Shown: piece after piece, positions 53,616-64,000 of the stretch
How the letters are laid out: every line of letters starts with the position of its first letter
Numbering within the stretch: position 1 is the stretch's first letter
Position numbers and translations under genes: made by a program
The notes under the pieces: model-generated
The model's input: only the letters and a program-made list of their open reading frames with translations
Told to the model about the DNA's origin: nothing
Databases searched by the model: none
NCBI GenBank assembly: GCA_037013495.1
Contig: CM072806.1
Coordinates: 48,325,814 to 48,389,813 of the forward strand
Length of the DNA stretch: 64,000 nucleotides
From: Hippophae tibetana
Taxonomy: Eukaryota > Streptophyta > Magnoliopsida > Rosales > Elaeagnaceae
Direction: 5' to 3'

Positions 53616-54770
53616 GGATTCCCCCGTTCTCTTTGTGAAGAAAAAAGACAATACTATGAGATTATGTATTGATTTGAGACAACTTGACAAGGAGATTCTA
53701 TTTAAAAAGTACCCTTTTACCTTGTATTTATGATTTGTTTAATCAGTTACAAGGGGAAAAATATTCTCTAAAATTGATCTAAGTTCAGGATATCACCAAC
53801 TCCGTATCAAAGATTATAATGTGCCAAAGGTAGTATTTAGATTTCTTTATGGGCATTATGGGTTTCTTGTCATACCGTTTGTACTTATTAATCCTCCAGT
53901 AGCATTTATGGATTTAATGGCTCGAGTGTTCCAAAATTTCGTGGATTGATTTTTATTGTTATTTTCGATGAAATTTTGCTTTACTATTGTAGTGAATAGG
54001 TACATGAAGAACACCTCTAGACTATCTTGCAAATTTTGAGGCAAAAACACTTGTACGCTAAATTTTATAAGTACCAATTTTGGCTAGATTGTGTGATTTT
54101 TCTTGGACATACCATTTTAATTGGTGGCATTTATGTTGATCCATAAAAGTAGAAGCAGTGATAAATTGGGAGAAACTCAAAAATGTAATAAAAATATAAT
54201 TTTTTCTCTAGTTAGCTAGGTGTTACCATCTTTTTGTTAAAGAGTTTTCCAAAGTTTCTTTATCTTTGATTCATCTTACTAGAAAAAATGAAAAGTTTGA
54301 TTGGTTTAGTGAATGTGAGTAAAGTTTCCAATATCTTAAAAAATGGCTAAATTCTACTTCTGTGCCTACACTCCTTCCTATTGGTGGTGAATTTGGGATA
54401 TATAGTGATGCTTCTCATCAAGGTTTAGGTTATATGTTAATGTAACATGGTAAAGTAATTTCTTACACTTCTAAGAAACTTAAGAGGTATAAACTGAGTT
54501 ATCCAACCCATAATTTATAATTAATAGCTATGGTTTTTGCCTTAAAAATATGGAGGCATTATTTATATTATAAGAAATGTTAATTTTTTTCTTCTCCCAA
54601 CAAGAGTTTAAATAAATTTTTTTTCACAAAAGGAGCTTAACTTGAGGCAAATGAGATGACTGAAGTTAATGAAGGATTAGGATTTTGTTATTGACTATCA
54701 CAAGGAAAAGCAAATATAGTAACTAATAGGCTTCATTTAACACATATATTTGTACATCAATTCTCAAATA
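53616..54770 (+). pseudogene. RT and RNase H remnant of the decayed gypsy element
   Basis: The plus strand reads [20 protein letters not shown] (53618), then [39 protein letters not shown], and further frames resembling the palm and RNase H (WRHYL-like near 54550). Several frameshifts and stops. It ends before 54780. Confidence 0.78.
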
Positions 54771-54779
54771 TCTATAATG

Positions 54780-57690
54780 AATTAGTGTTCTTGATGCGTT
54801 TTTTGTGTTATACAGGTGTTTAGGGTTAAATTGAGCAAAAAAAGAAAAATAATGTGTTAAGAGAAAAAATAAGGGATTTGATCGATCGAGCATCCTTCAA
54901 TTGAGAATTAGAATAATGAAGTCGATCGATTGAGGATGCAAGGCAAGAATAACAAAGCTTTATAGATCAATCGACATGGGTATTGATTGATTGACGTATA
55001 GGTAGATCAATCAAGGATTAATAAAGCTTTGCTCGAGTGCTCCCAGGTTGGAAATCGTAATTAGTCAATTTATCAAGCAAGGGTCTCTATCGATCAAGTA
55101 GCCCAATCAATGCACAAATTTAATGATTTTCAGCACCAACTTCTTAGCTTAGCTATTGGATCAATCCTACTCAAATCAAGATAAAAGAATAAAAAATATA
55201 AGTAGCTAAATGAGTCATTAGAAAAGCACAATTTCTATAAGGAACAAAAGAGATTAAGAGCACACATAAGGCAAATCTTTGAATAAGATTTACAAGAAAA
55301 TGATTGAAGATTAGAGACTGAGGTTATTTTGGCTACATCATCTATAATTTCTAAGTTTTTATTTTTATTTTTTCTCTTCTTAGTTTCTATGATTATAATA
55401 TTGATTCACTTAGTTAAATTTATAATGTGATCATGGGCAATTTCAAGCCCTAGTATATAATTTAATGTCATAAACAATTTTAATTTTAATTCTTCATTTT
55501 CGATGGTTTTAATTAGATGTTTGAATGACATAACTATGCATGTTTTCAATTAGATATGCAACTAGTTTGTTGTATGAACATGTTTATATCTAATTTTGGA
55601 TATTAGTATGCAATTGCTAATATTCTTATTCAAAGTGTTATTTTTTCGAGTCAGATTGAATACCTTCGTTAAATATTCAATAATTTTTCTAATATTTCCT
55701 GGTTTAGTTATCATCTTTTTAGATCTTAATACAATGAATGTATTAAATCTAGTAAGCATACCTTTAGGTTGTTCAGGATTTAGGTTGGTTAATAAGCAGA
55801 ACATTAATAAGCAGAACATTAGTCAATTACACTATAAGAAAAGATGGAAAATCTAAAGCAAACCTAGATTTTTAAAGCTGAAGTTAAAAACTCAATAATG
55901 GTTTTTATAAGGTTTTTCAATGTTGGCGATATTTGTGAACAAAAAATTGTATGCCATATTAGTTTTTAAGTGTGTCTTTCAAGAATATTTTCAAGCCAAA
56001 AAAAATATTGAGCCTCAGCGACAACATCCCAAGTATACATTTATTCTTTTGCACGTTAGATTTCATACTATACATATATAAACATTGTTAAAATAGGTTA
56101 CTAGATTGATTAATTGGTGACTAGATCGATTGAAGCATTAACTCGATCGATCAAACTCTAGATCGATCAAGATAAATGATTATATCGATTAATTTATTTC
56201 TAAGTTAATTAATTTTTTTATTATATTAATCGAGATTTATCTAGACTGATCAAATAATTCATAGTCGAACGATCGAGCTTGACCAGATCAATCGAGTGGC
56301 CACACTCAATCGATCGAGCGACCAGATTTTTAAATTTAATTTAATTTTTATTTGAGCTAATTAATATTTTGACTATATTTCCCTTATATTTTAAAGCTCT
56401 TCTAAATACTTTAAAGTACAGTTTTGTAATTAATCTTTGAACTAGCGTTTCAATTCATGTTATTTGATCATACCATTGGCTCATAATTTTGTTAACCACA
56501 TTCAAACATTCTTTTCTGCATCTTAGTATTTCTCTCATTGTTTTGAGAAAGATTTTCAAGTTGGGTTTTTCATTGAATTAGTTTATCAAACATTTGTGGT
56601 TGTGCTTAATAAGTTAACATGCCTACAATATTTATGATATTGTGCTTGTAACATATTATTCAATGGTTGTTAATTGATTTTATTTTATCTATTAATCTGT
56701 TAAATCATCTAGTTAGGGTTATTCTTTATTAAATCTATCCTAAGATACACACTTGCACTTATGTTATTATGCTAATATTTTAGGTATAGGTTTAATGGGT
56801 TAGTTTACTTGGGTGATCGAAGTTATCAGAATATTTCCAAATTCAAACACCTTTCTGGTAGAGACTATGATGAAAGTAGCAAGTTGTGAGTAGATTACTT
56901 GGGTAGTAGCTTGTAATTAGATTACTTAGGGGCATTACCTTGGTGGGTATTTTGAGTCCTAGCTTTGTAATCATATCTTATTTTTCATATTAGATAGTTA
57001 GATGATCTGGTGGACTGATAGTTTTTCTTTTTAGGTAATTGGCATGGCCTGGGTTTTTTTACTTAAAAATCTCACATGTTGATATTTATATTTTGGTATT
57101 ACTTTATTTTCCCGGGATTGTCTACTTCGTTGTTCTATAAAACTTTAATTTGATGTTATTTTGTTGATTATCTTTTCACAACCTTAACTAACATGATCTG
57201 TAATTAAATGAGAAACTTTTAGTTTTAAACTATGAAATTAATTTACATTCATGACATGTTTAATAAAATTGCGAATTAGTGTTGTGGATAGTCCCATAAT
57301 CAAATTACATTCATAATCCCTTTACAACTTACTTCATTATTTATGCTATTTTACTCAAAAATAATTCAAAACCCTCATTATCTAATTTAACTAATCACTA
57401 ATGAATTAATAAGTAGTTGTAGAGATTGTTACCAATTTTTATAAATACACCAAACCTAGTTTTAAAATTACTTATTAATTATATATAGCCACGTATACTT
57501 GTGTGTTCAAAATTGTGTAAATAGTAGTCTCTCTTAGTTGTAAATCAACAAGTTCATTAGTAACTCTACAAGAAAACCATCTTTCCATATTTATGAAATT
57601 AAAGAAATTGAATATAGACCTATTGACAAGTCATTATGGTGTTCTAATTGCAAGCTTTAGAGTGGGGCCTATTTTTAATTGATAAAATTT
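54780..57690. other. Unassigned 2.9-kb block inserted in the gypsy element
   Basis: Lies between gypsy RNase H and integrase. It is rich in GATCGATCGA words at 54870-55120 and 56100-56320, and AT-rich elsewhere. The open frames at 55562-55856 have no domain I know. 56650-56790 resembles 35750-35880. Probably repeat-derived, class unknown. Confidence 0.45.
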
Positions 57691-57759
57691 GTAAATTTCA
57701 ATGACAAGATTATTTTATAATGAAATTGAATGGTGAAATGGAAAATGTATAACAAGCTG

Positions 57760-58340
57760 ATAATTCAATTCAATATGCTGGAAAAATTGTTTCTAACCAC
57801 ATGTTAAGTGCACCAAACGACGAAGCTCTTAAGAGGGAAATATTAGAAGAAGTACATAGTTCAGCTTATGCCATGCACCTGGATAGTACTAAGATGTACC
57901 AAACTCTAAAGTAACAGCATTAGTGGCATAAAATGAAATGAGAAATCATAGAATTTGTAACAAGGTGTTTAACTTGCAAGCAAGTAAAAAATTGAACTCC
58001 AAAAACCAACTAGACCTCTTTAACCACTTTCTATTCCTGAATGTAAATGGAAACACATAACAATGGATTTTCTCTATAGCTTTCATCGTATACAACGTGG
58101 CCATGACATGATATAGGTAATTATGATTTGCCTAACCAAATATACCCATTTTTTCCTGTTAAACAAACAATCACATTGGTAAAACTTGCTAAATCATACG
58201 TATAAGAGATTGTGAGATTAAATGGAGCTCTATTTTCTATTGTTTTTTATAGAGATTCAACATTTAAATCTCAATTTTGGTTTAAATTACAAGATATTAT
58301 GGTAATTCTTATTATCACATTTTAATTATGAAATAAACTT
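57760..58340 (+). pseudogene. Integrase remnant of the decayed gypsy element
   Basis: The plus strand reads EEVHSSAYAMHLDSTKMYQT (about 57846), FVTRCLTCKQVK (zinc-finger Cys pair), then KLAKSYV, EIVRLNGALFSIVFYRDSTF and KSQFWFKLQDI. These follow the order of gypsy integrase. Catalytic Asp residues are only partly kept. Confidence 0.75.
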
Positions 58341-58344
58341 ATTA

Positions 58345-59430
58345 TCATCTAATAATGAATCCACATACGAATTCAAGTCAAAATCTGACACTCATATACA
58401 GTCAAGGTGGTAAGTGATCATGAAATTGAATTTGAAAATCTTCAAATACTTATAATAGAGAAAAATTGAAGAACCATTAAAAAATTCTTAAACCAAAAAG
58501 AATTTGAAGAATAGTTAAAAGGAACTAAAGATGAAGACTTTATTGATATGAATAAAGCTTCATCTCATGGAACAAAACAAGAAGAAGAACCAACTCCTTA
58601 TACTAGGAGAGGTGATTTAATTAAACAACCAATAGCTCAACATGATACTTATTTAAACATTTGTAATGTACCTTTTAAAGATTAAGCAAACACTATAGAA
58701 GAATGGGTATAATCTATGTCCTTTATTTTACTTACTTCTAGAAACACTTGGGCAAAAGAAAAATTTCTAAATTATATTACCAGAACCTTATAAGGTAATA
58801 CTTTACAATGGTTAAAACAATAGGAAAAAAACCCAAAGAGGTAGAGAATAAAAATTATTCTTATTGCCAAATTTTCTAAAACATGATATGTTAAGAGAAT
58901 TTGGTAGGAGAAGGAGGAGAATCGATAGTTCAAGAAGATGATAACTATGTTTTATCAAAACTAGAATTATGTAATAATTAACGAATCATCTTCTAAACGT
59001 GAAGATAATCATGAAAAAATTATTGTTGTTAAACAAGTGCAAGTTCTAATATTACTCGGAACTAACCAAAAAGAAGAAATCATTCAAACACAAATTTATC
59101 ATATCCAAGTAAAGAATAAATTATATTCTAAACCTTAAAATAATCATGATAAAATTATTGTTATAAAAAATGATCAAGTTCCAATATTACCTTGAACTAA
59201 CCAATAAAATTTCTATGAAAAACTTCATGGGTAATGAACACCACCTATTATTGATTGTAATGTATCTTTTATTCTTTGATCTAAAATTACTGAAAGTAAA
59301 GAAGTGTTTATTACTTGTTTAAATAAACCTGTAATTGAGATCTATATTAGACTTATGTGAACACATTTTATTCATCTTCCATCTTTATATTTTATTTTTC
59401 TCAAATAGTTATATTTGAACTAATTCATCT
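58345..59430 (+). pseudogene. Pararetrovirus-like coat-region fragment, plus orientation (tentative)
   Basis: One frame reads TPYTRRGDLIKQPIAQHDTY and, further, WAKEKFLNYITRTL and GNTLQWLKQ with stops between (about 58590-58840). The layout resembles the coat/gag part of integrated plant pararetroviruses or a related retroelement. Downstream, repeated KIIMIKLLL-like AT-rich segments are uninformative. Decayed. Confidence 0.4.
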
Positions 59431-59439
59431 TTTCTACAC

Positions 59440-59890
59440 TTAATATAAGAGTTTTCAACAAATTGTTCAAAAACTCTTATTGAGAAAATTTTAAATTTGG
59501 ACATTTTATTTATGTCTTTTTTTTAGCCTTTTGTTTGGTTACTTCTATTTCTCCAAGTTGTTCTTGAGTATAAATTAGTTCTTTTCTCATCACATCTTTT
59601 AATTTTATATTTTGTAGTTCTTCAATATGAGTTTCATTTATTTTTATCGTAGAACTTGATTGTACTTGCATCATAAATATCATTTGAGTTTCTTTTTCAA
59701 ATTATTCGTCTTCACTTTCTACTTCATATATTATATCTTCTACATTAGAGATTTGTTCCCCAAATAGAATCTCTAATTCATTTGTTTCTAAAGTTTTGAT
59801 AATCTTTTTTCCACCTTTTTCCCCTTTTAGGGAATTCGAATGCATAATGATCTTCTTTATTACAAATATAACATCAGAAATTTTTTCTTT
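59440..59890 (-). pseudogene. Pararetrovirus-like zinc-knuckle and acidic region, minus
   Basis: Minus frames at 59880-59700 contain a C-x2-C-x4-H knuckle whose last Cys codon is changed, then an acidic stretch (NVEDIIYEVESEDE). Further frames continue to about 59440. It is the left part of a unit split by the CACTA element; the right part is at 63465-64000. Assignment to an endogenous pararetrovirus (Caulimoviridae-like) is by layout and is not certain. Confidence 0.5.
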
Positions 59891-59909
59891 CACTACTACA
59901 AAAAGGGGT

Positions 59910-60020
59910 ATAAAATTCGGTTTTTAACCGACTTTAAATTCAAAGACTTAAATTGTAAAGTCGGTTCACGGCCTAAACTGACTTTACGTGTAGAGTCGGT
60001 TCATGTCGTGAACCGAATCA
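59910..60020. repeat. Left subterminal region of the CACTA element
   Basis: Repeats of GTCGGTT and its complement AACCGAC/GAACCGA (TTCGGTTTTTAACCGACTTT, AAGTCGGTTCACGGCC, GAGTCGGTTCATGTCG). The same core word as the right-end array but without the 42-bp order. Confidence 0.7.
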
Positions 60021-62131
60021 TTATATCGAAGAAAGAAGGAGGAAAATATTTTTCAATTAGACACAAAGTTTCTACAATTTCTTTCTGTAAAGAATTTAAC
60101 TCGTCAATTGATATAGATTTCTTGCATATTGTATTAAAGAATGAACAAAGCCGAATTATTGATATTCGAACATGTTTTGGAAGAATTGATCTAATAGCAA
60201 CTGGTAATAACTGTTGCATTAAGATATGACAGTCATGTGATTTCAATCCATACAGTCTCTTATCGGTGATAGACACAAAATTTCTTAAGTTGGATGAGTA
60301 ACCATCAGGAACTTTCACACCTTCCAAACATTTACAAAACACATCCTTCTCTTTTGTTGACATTGTATATGATGCTGGTGGCAAGTATGTTCGATTCTTA
60401 TCATTTTCCACCCTTGGTTCCAATTCAGGTCGTATGCCTAGTTTTTTTAAATCCAATCTTGCTTTAATGCCATCCTTTGTTTTTCCAGGTATATTAAGTA
60501 AAGTGCCAATCAAGCTTTCACATACATTCTTCTCAATGTGCATGACATCTAAGATGTGATGAATGTGTAGGTCTTTCCAATAAGGCAATTCCCAAAATAT
60601 TGATTTTTTTTCCAACAACCATTCGGTTCAAAATCTTTTTCATTTTCACCAATTTCATTAGTTGACCTCCTTCGTTTCCCAGACTTGGTGAGTTTTTTTT
60701 TCATCTTTCCATATCATTTGAATGTCATCCCATTCAATTGCCTTAATATCTCAATACCTCACAAAGGTCGAGTTGCATGATCATGATCTTCTTCACCATC
60801 GAACGGTTTCTTTTGGTATCTAAACTTTTGTCCAGATGGAAAAAATATCCTATGTCTTCTATAAGACATCTTTCATCCGTGAACAAGATACTTTGCAGAA
60901 GTTCCATCACTACATATAGGACATCCCTTGTAACCTTTTGTTGCATGTCCTGATAAGTTTCCATAGGCAGGAAAATCATTAGTTGTCCATAAAAGGACCC
61001 CCTTCAAGTTAAAGTATTCTTCTTTATATGCATCGTAAACATTTACAACATCATTCCACAACGTCTTTAAATCATCTATCAGAGGCTACAAATATACATC
61101 AATATCAACACCGGGTTGTTTCGGTCCTGAGATCAATAATGTTAACATCATGAATTTTCTTTTCATACACAACCAGGGAGGAAGGTTGTATGTTACCATA
61201 ATTACTGGCCAACAACTATATCTACTACTGAGGGAACTATGTGGATTAATTCCATCAGCAGCAATGGCAAGACGCAGATTGCGCGGATCAGATGAAAATT
61301 GAGGAGATAAATTATCTACTACTTTCCAATTTGGAGAATCACAAGGATGACGTAGCACCCCATCATCAGATCGATTATCTGAATGCCAAGTCAACATCTT
61401 TGATGCATATTTACTATTGAACAACCTTTGAAAGCGAGGGATCGGAGGAAAGTACCAAAGAACCTTTGCAGGCATGCCTTTCTTATGTGTTGTACTCTCA
61501 TTTGTACCATGCAATCATTAGGACAAGCGTGAATCTTATGATATTCCATGCCAAATCGACTAAGAGATTTCTTCACTTCATACATTGAAGATGGCAATTC
61601 AATACCCTCAGGAAACATATCGACTAGTAGATTTAGTAATTCTGTGAATCCCTTGTCAGAAAAACCATGTTTTGCCTTGACATTGTACAAATGAACCAAT
61701 CCTGACATCTTAGTGTATTTTTTTCATTTTGGATACAACGGTTTTTCGGCATCTTCTATAAGTTTATTAAAGGTTTCGGGATCATCCTCGCGTAATTCAT
61801 CTTCAACACCACGAAACATATTTTCTGTCTGTACATTATGATATGATGTATGTAATCCACCCACATTCTTATTATACTTTTCTCCATGAGTATTATCAAT
61901 ATTTTCTCCATGATAATACCAACATTTATAGCTCAATAGAATACCATTACGGATAAGGTGATACTTAACCTCATCAAATTCATGAAATCGCTCATTTTTA
62001 CATTTAACGCATGGGCATCGAATCATACTACTTCCAGTATTACTAGTTCTACAAGCAAATTCCATGAAACTTTCAACTCCAGAAATATAGTCTTGCTCAA
62101 TTCTACACTTTGACATCCAAGATTTGTCCAT
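60001..62131 (-). pseudogene. TNP2-like transposase of the CACTA element
   Basis: Pieces in order on minus. 62131-61724 is the transposase-associated domain (MDKSWMSKCRIEQDYISGVE, MIRCPCVKCKNERFHEFDE with Cys ligands). 61708-61391 and 61514-61086 are the TNP2 core (HACPNDCMVQ, LAIAADGINPHSSLSSRYSC, YNLPPWLCMKRKF). 61085-60873 reads LLWTTNDFPAYGNLSGHATK with GCPIC. 60618-60001 is HILDVMHIEKNVCESLIGTL followed by a DUF4218-like start (KSHDCHILMQQLLPVAIRSI). Frame changes at about 61720, 61450, 61086 and 60870 break it. Some could be introns. Confidence 0.85.
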
Positions 62132-63191
62132 TTTCTATTAATGACATTAATTAAACTTATTACTTAATTATGTATTATTATATATAAATTTCCTAATTAT
62201 TAGAAAATATATCAAAACATACATAATGCAAAATAGTTATCATTTTAATCATTTTACAAAACTATTTATATACAAATTAAAAAATAAGCAGTTCATGTTT
62301 CATGAATATATATATATAAACCAATCACGCGGTTGATTCTAATTTCTAAGCATGTTACTATATCATAATTACAAAGTAATATTAATTATACGTATAAATA
62401 AATTTATCCACTCAAACCCACAAAACATTTCACATATTATTGAATACATACAAGTAATAATTCAAACATTATTATTACAAGCAAACAAAAAAACATAACT
62501 AAATAAAAAAATTATACAAAATATAAAACAAATTGATCGAATAATAAGCTAGCTGCATGCATTCTGCATAAACTAAGTCAAACATATTTTTTAGGTGTGG
62601 TCAAATAAAGTGGCAGATAATAGACTTACTTTTGTTTTTCAGCAATCTAAATTGTAAATGTATCTTAAGTTGATATATATTTACAGAAGTGCTCTCTGAA
62701 TGAACTTTTAACAAAAGTTCTTGTGAAACCGCACGCGTTGGATATAAAACCAAAAGATATATAATACATTTGAAGTAGTTAATTCAAGTTATTTAACCAC
62801 ACAAAGAAACTGCCCAAGCAAAACCCAAATCGAGATGTTAGGTTTTTAATTAACGAATAAAAATACGCTGTTCCTAATTAACGAATTACATTTACATGCT
62901 GATAAAATTAGCACAGATTCAGATTGATTTTGGATAAGCAATAACAGAAAATACCCATAAACAAATTTTAACATTTTGCTAAAAAAAAAAGAACTGACAA
63001 ATAATGTGAGAAGAGAAATATAACTTACAAACGTCTGTTCAAATGGTGGTTGGAGGTAGCCGAAAATGTAGAACGAAGGTGGCGCACAGTTAAGATTTTG
63101 GGAGAAAATGGGAGTGAGGAAAGGAGAGAGGAAGAAGAAAATTGGAAATCTGCGTACAAAATGAGACGAGAGGGCATATATTACGTCGATA
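62132..63191. other. Non-coding 5' part of the CACTA element
   Basis: Very AT-rich leader on minus before the transposase. The open frame 63211-62846 has a hydrophobic stretch but no domain I recognise. This presumably holds the transposase promoter. Confidence 0.45.
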
Positions 63192-63385
63192 GCGTCAGTT
63201 AACCACGTCAACCGACGCTACGTTACGTGGATAGCGTCGGTTGACGTGGACAACCGACGCTACATTACGTGGATAGCGTCGGTTGAAGTGGACAACCGAT
63301 GCTACGTTACGTGGATAGCATCGGTTGACGTGGACAACCGACGCTACGTCACGTGGATAGCGTCGGTTGACGTGGACAACCGAAT
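63192..63385. repeat. 42-bp hairpin-forming subterminal repeats, about 4.6 copies
   Basis: Units start at 63192, 63234, 63276, 63318 and 63360 (partial). Each has the arms GCGTCGGTTG and CAACCGACGC around the loop ACGTGGA, then TACGTTACGTGGATA. Subterminal repeats are the binding sites of TNPA-type proteins in En/Spm; that function here is inferred. Confidence 0.88.
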
Positions 63386-63464
63386 TTAAATTAACTAAAA
63401 GTCGGTTTTTTCCAAAAACTGACTTTACACATCGACTTATATACCCCATTTTGTAGTAGTGTTT

Positions 63465-64000
63465 GAAGTAATTTTTTACTTAGGTTTTTGTTTTCTAATA
63501 TATTTTTTCTTTTTGGAAAAGTTTGTTTTTCTTCTTCTAGGGTTTCCACTAAAATTGTCTTTTGTTTTAGGGTTTTGTATTTCTCGATATAGGATATCCT
63601 ATTTTTTAAATTTCTTTTAATATTTTATCATGACATTATTGATAATATTTTGTACTACTAATTTGGTTTTTAACTTGTTTTTTTGCTTTGATTGATAAGC
63701 ATTTTTCATTTATCAATATAATGACATAGTTTATCCCATCGAAAACTTATATTGTTTGCTTTAGTTAGCTTTTTTAATCAATCCAGATATCTTTTAATAG
63801 TGAATTCATCTTAAAGATTTTTTAGTTTATGGAAAAAATGGTCTAACCAATATATATCTTGTGGAGGTTTCACAATAAAATAATATTCTTTAAATAATTT
63901 TATATAATCTTTAAATTGACAAATATTGCATAATTTTAGTTTTAATAGAGCATAGCTAGTATCTTCTTGAATTGTTAATTCTCCTATCTTTTTTATCAAT
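63465..64000 (-). pseudogene. Pararetrovirus-like coat region, right part, minus; runs off the window
   Basis: Minus frames at 63999-63811 and onward (YWLDHFFHKLKN, ISFRWDKLCHYIDK) have the basic and aromatic layout seen before the zinc knuckle in plant pararetrovirus coat regions. Stops are present. It joins in sense to 59890 across the CACTA insertion. Low but real support. Confidence 0.45.

Larger units (their letters stand above)
48476..58340 (+). mobile_element. Decayed Ty3/gypsy retrotransposon, twice interrupted
   Basis: Plus-strand order: Gag 48580-49900, protease 49930-50260, RT/RNase H 53616-54760, integrase 57760-58340. It is broken by a copia fragment (about 50800-53615) and an unassigned block (54780-57690). 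Many stops. The Gag and integrase style resembles the Del/Tekay group, though no chromodomain or 3' LTR was seen. Confidence 0.75.
59891..63461 (-). mobile_element. CACTA (En/Spm-type) DNA transposon
   Basis: 3571 bp. Termini CACTACTACAAAA on the left and its complement on the right (about 26 of 29 terminal bases match), with a 3-bp target duplication TTT (59888-59890 and 63462-63464). Minus-strand transposase remnants lie at 62131-60001, subterminal repeats at 59910-60020 and 63192-63385. It interrupts a pararetrovirus-like coat region. The transposase is frame-broken and probably inactive. Confidence 0.93.

Noticed and set aside
63195..63449. Open frame encoding a 14-residue repeat (VVHVNRRYPRNVAS)
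   Set aside because: It results from the 42-bp subterminal DNA repeat, a multiple of three. No start or promoter, and the hairpin symmetry explains the sequence.
1..64000. tRNA, rRNA, snRNA or CRISPR features
   Set aside because: No cloverleaf with A/B boxes, rRNA core or regular spacer array was seen; the tandem arrays are minisatellites or transposon ends.

Overview
The window looks like nuclear DNA of a flowering plant, most likely a eudicot with a repeat-rich genome. It is AT-rich, has a many-exon gene with canonical GT-AG introns, and holds every major class of plant transposable element. I cannot name the species. There are no bacterial-type operons, rRNA, tRNA or CRISPR features.

Positions 1-37613 are almost entirely one host gene on the minus strand, a plant DENN (AEX-3) domain protein. 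I could follow 17 coding exons from the ATG at 37613 to an exon ending at 936. They join into 628 codons with no stop and a usable splice site at every junction. The 3' end lies beyond the left edge. The gene is over 36.6 kb because transposons enlarged its introns. Intron 2 (2.6 kb) holds a terminal-repeat element with a telomere-like minisatellite. Intron 3 (7.3 kb) holds a young Ty3/gypsy chromovirus with nearly identical 644-bp LTRs. Intron 5 (2.3 kb) holds an inverted-repeat element and a LINE 3' end. Intron 6 (11.1 kb) holds a three-level nest: copia on minus, inside it a 5'-truncated LINE on minus, inside that a complete copia on plus with its target duplication. Intron 10 (5.3 kb) holds a long degenerate LINE split by a hAT-like element. 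Intron 12 (4.1 kb) holds foldback elements and LINE ends.

Positions 37614-38510 are the upstream flank of the gene. Positions 38511-45546 are a gag-only LTR retrotransposon on minus, interrupted by a second element (40044-43881) made of two ~1.9-kb LTR-like repeats separated by only 28 bp. Positions 45547-58340 are old retrotransposon debris: a copia LTR/gag fragment, an inverted-repeat element, and a decayed Ty3/gypsy element on plus split by a truncated copia on minus and by an unassigned 2.9-kb block. Positions 58345-64000 carry pararetrovirus-like coat-region sequence in two opposite orientations, the right part split by a CACTA (En/Spm-type) transposon with transposase remnants and hairpin-forming subterminal repeats.

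Only the DENN gene looks functional for the host. The gypsy element at 28099-34077 is the most recent arrival: it has no visible frameshift but four in-frame stops. Its LTR contains heat-shock-element-like arrays, which may matter because it sits inside a host intron.
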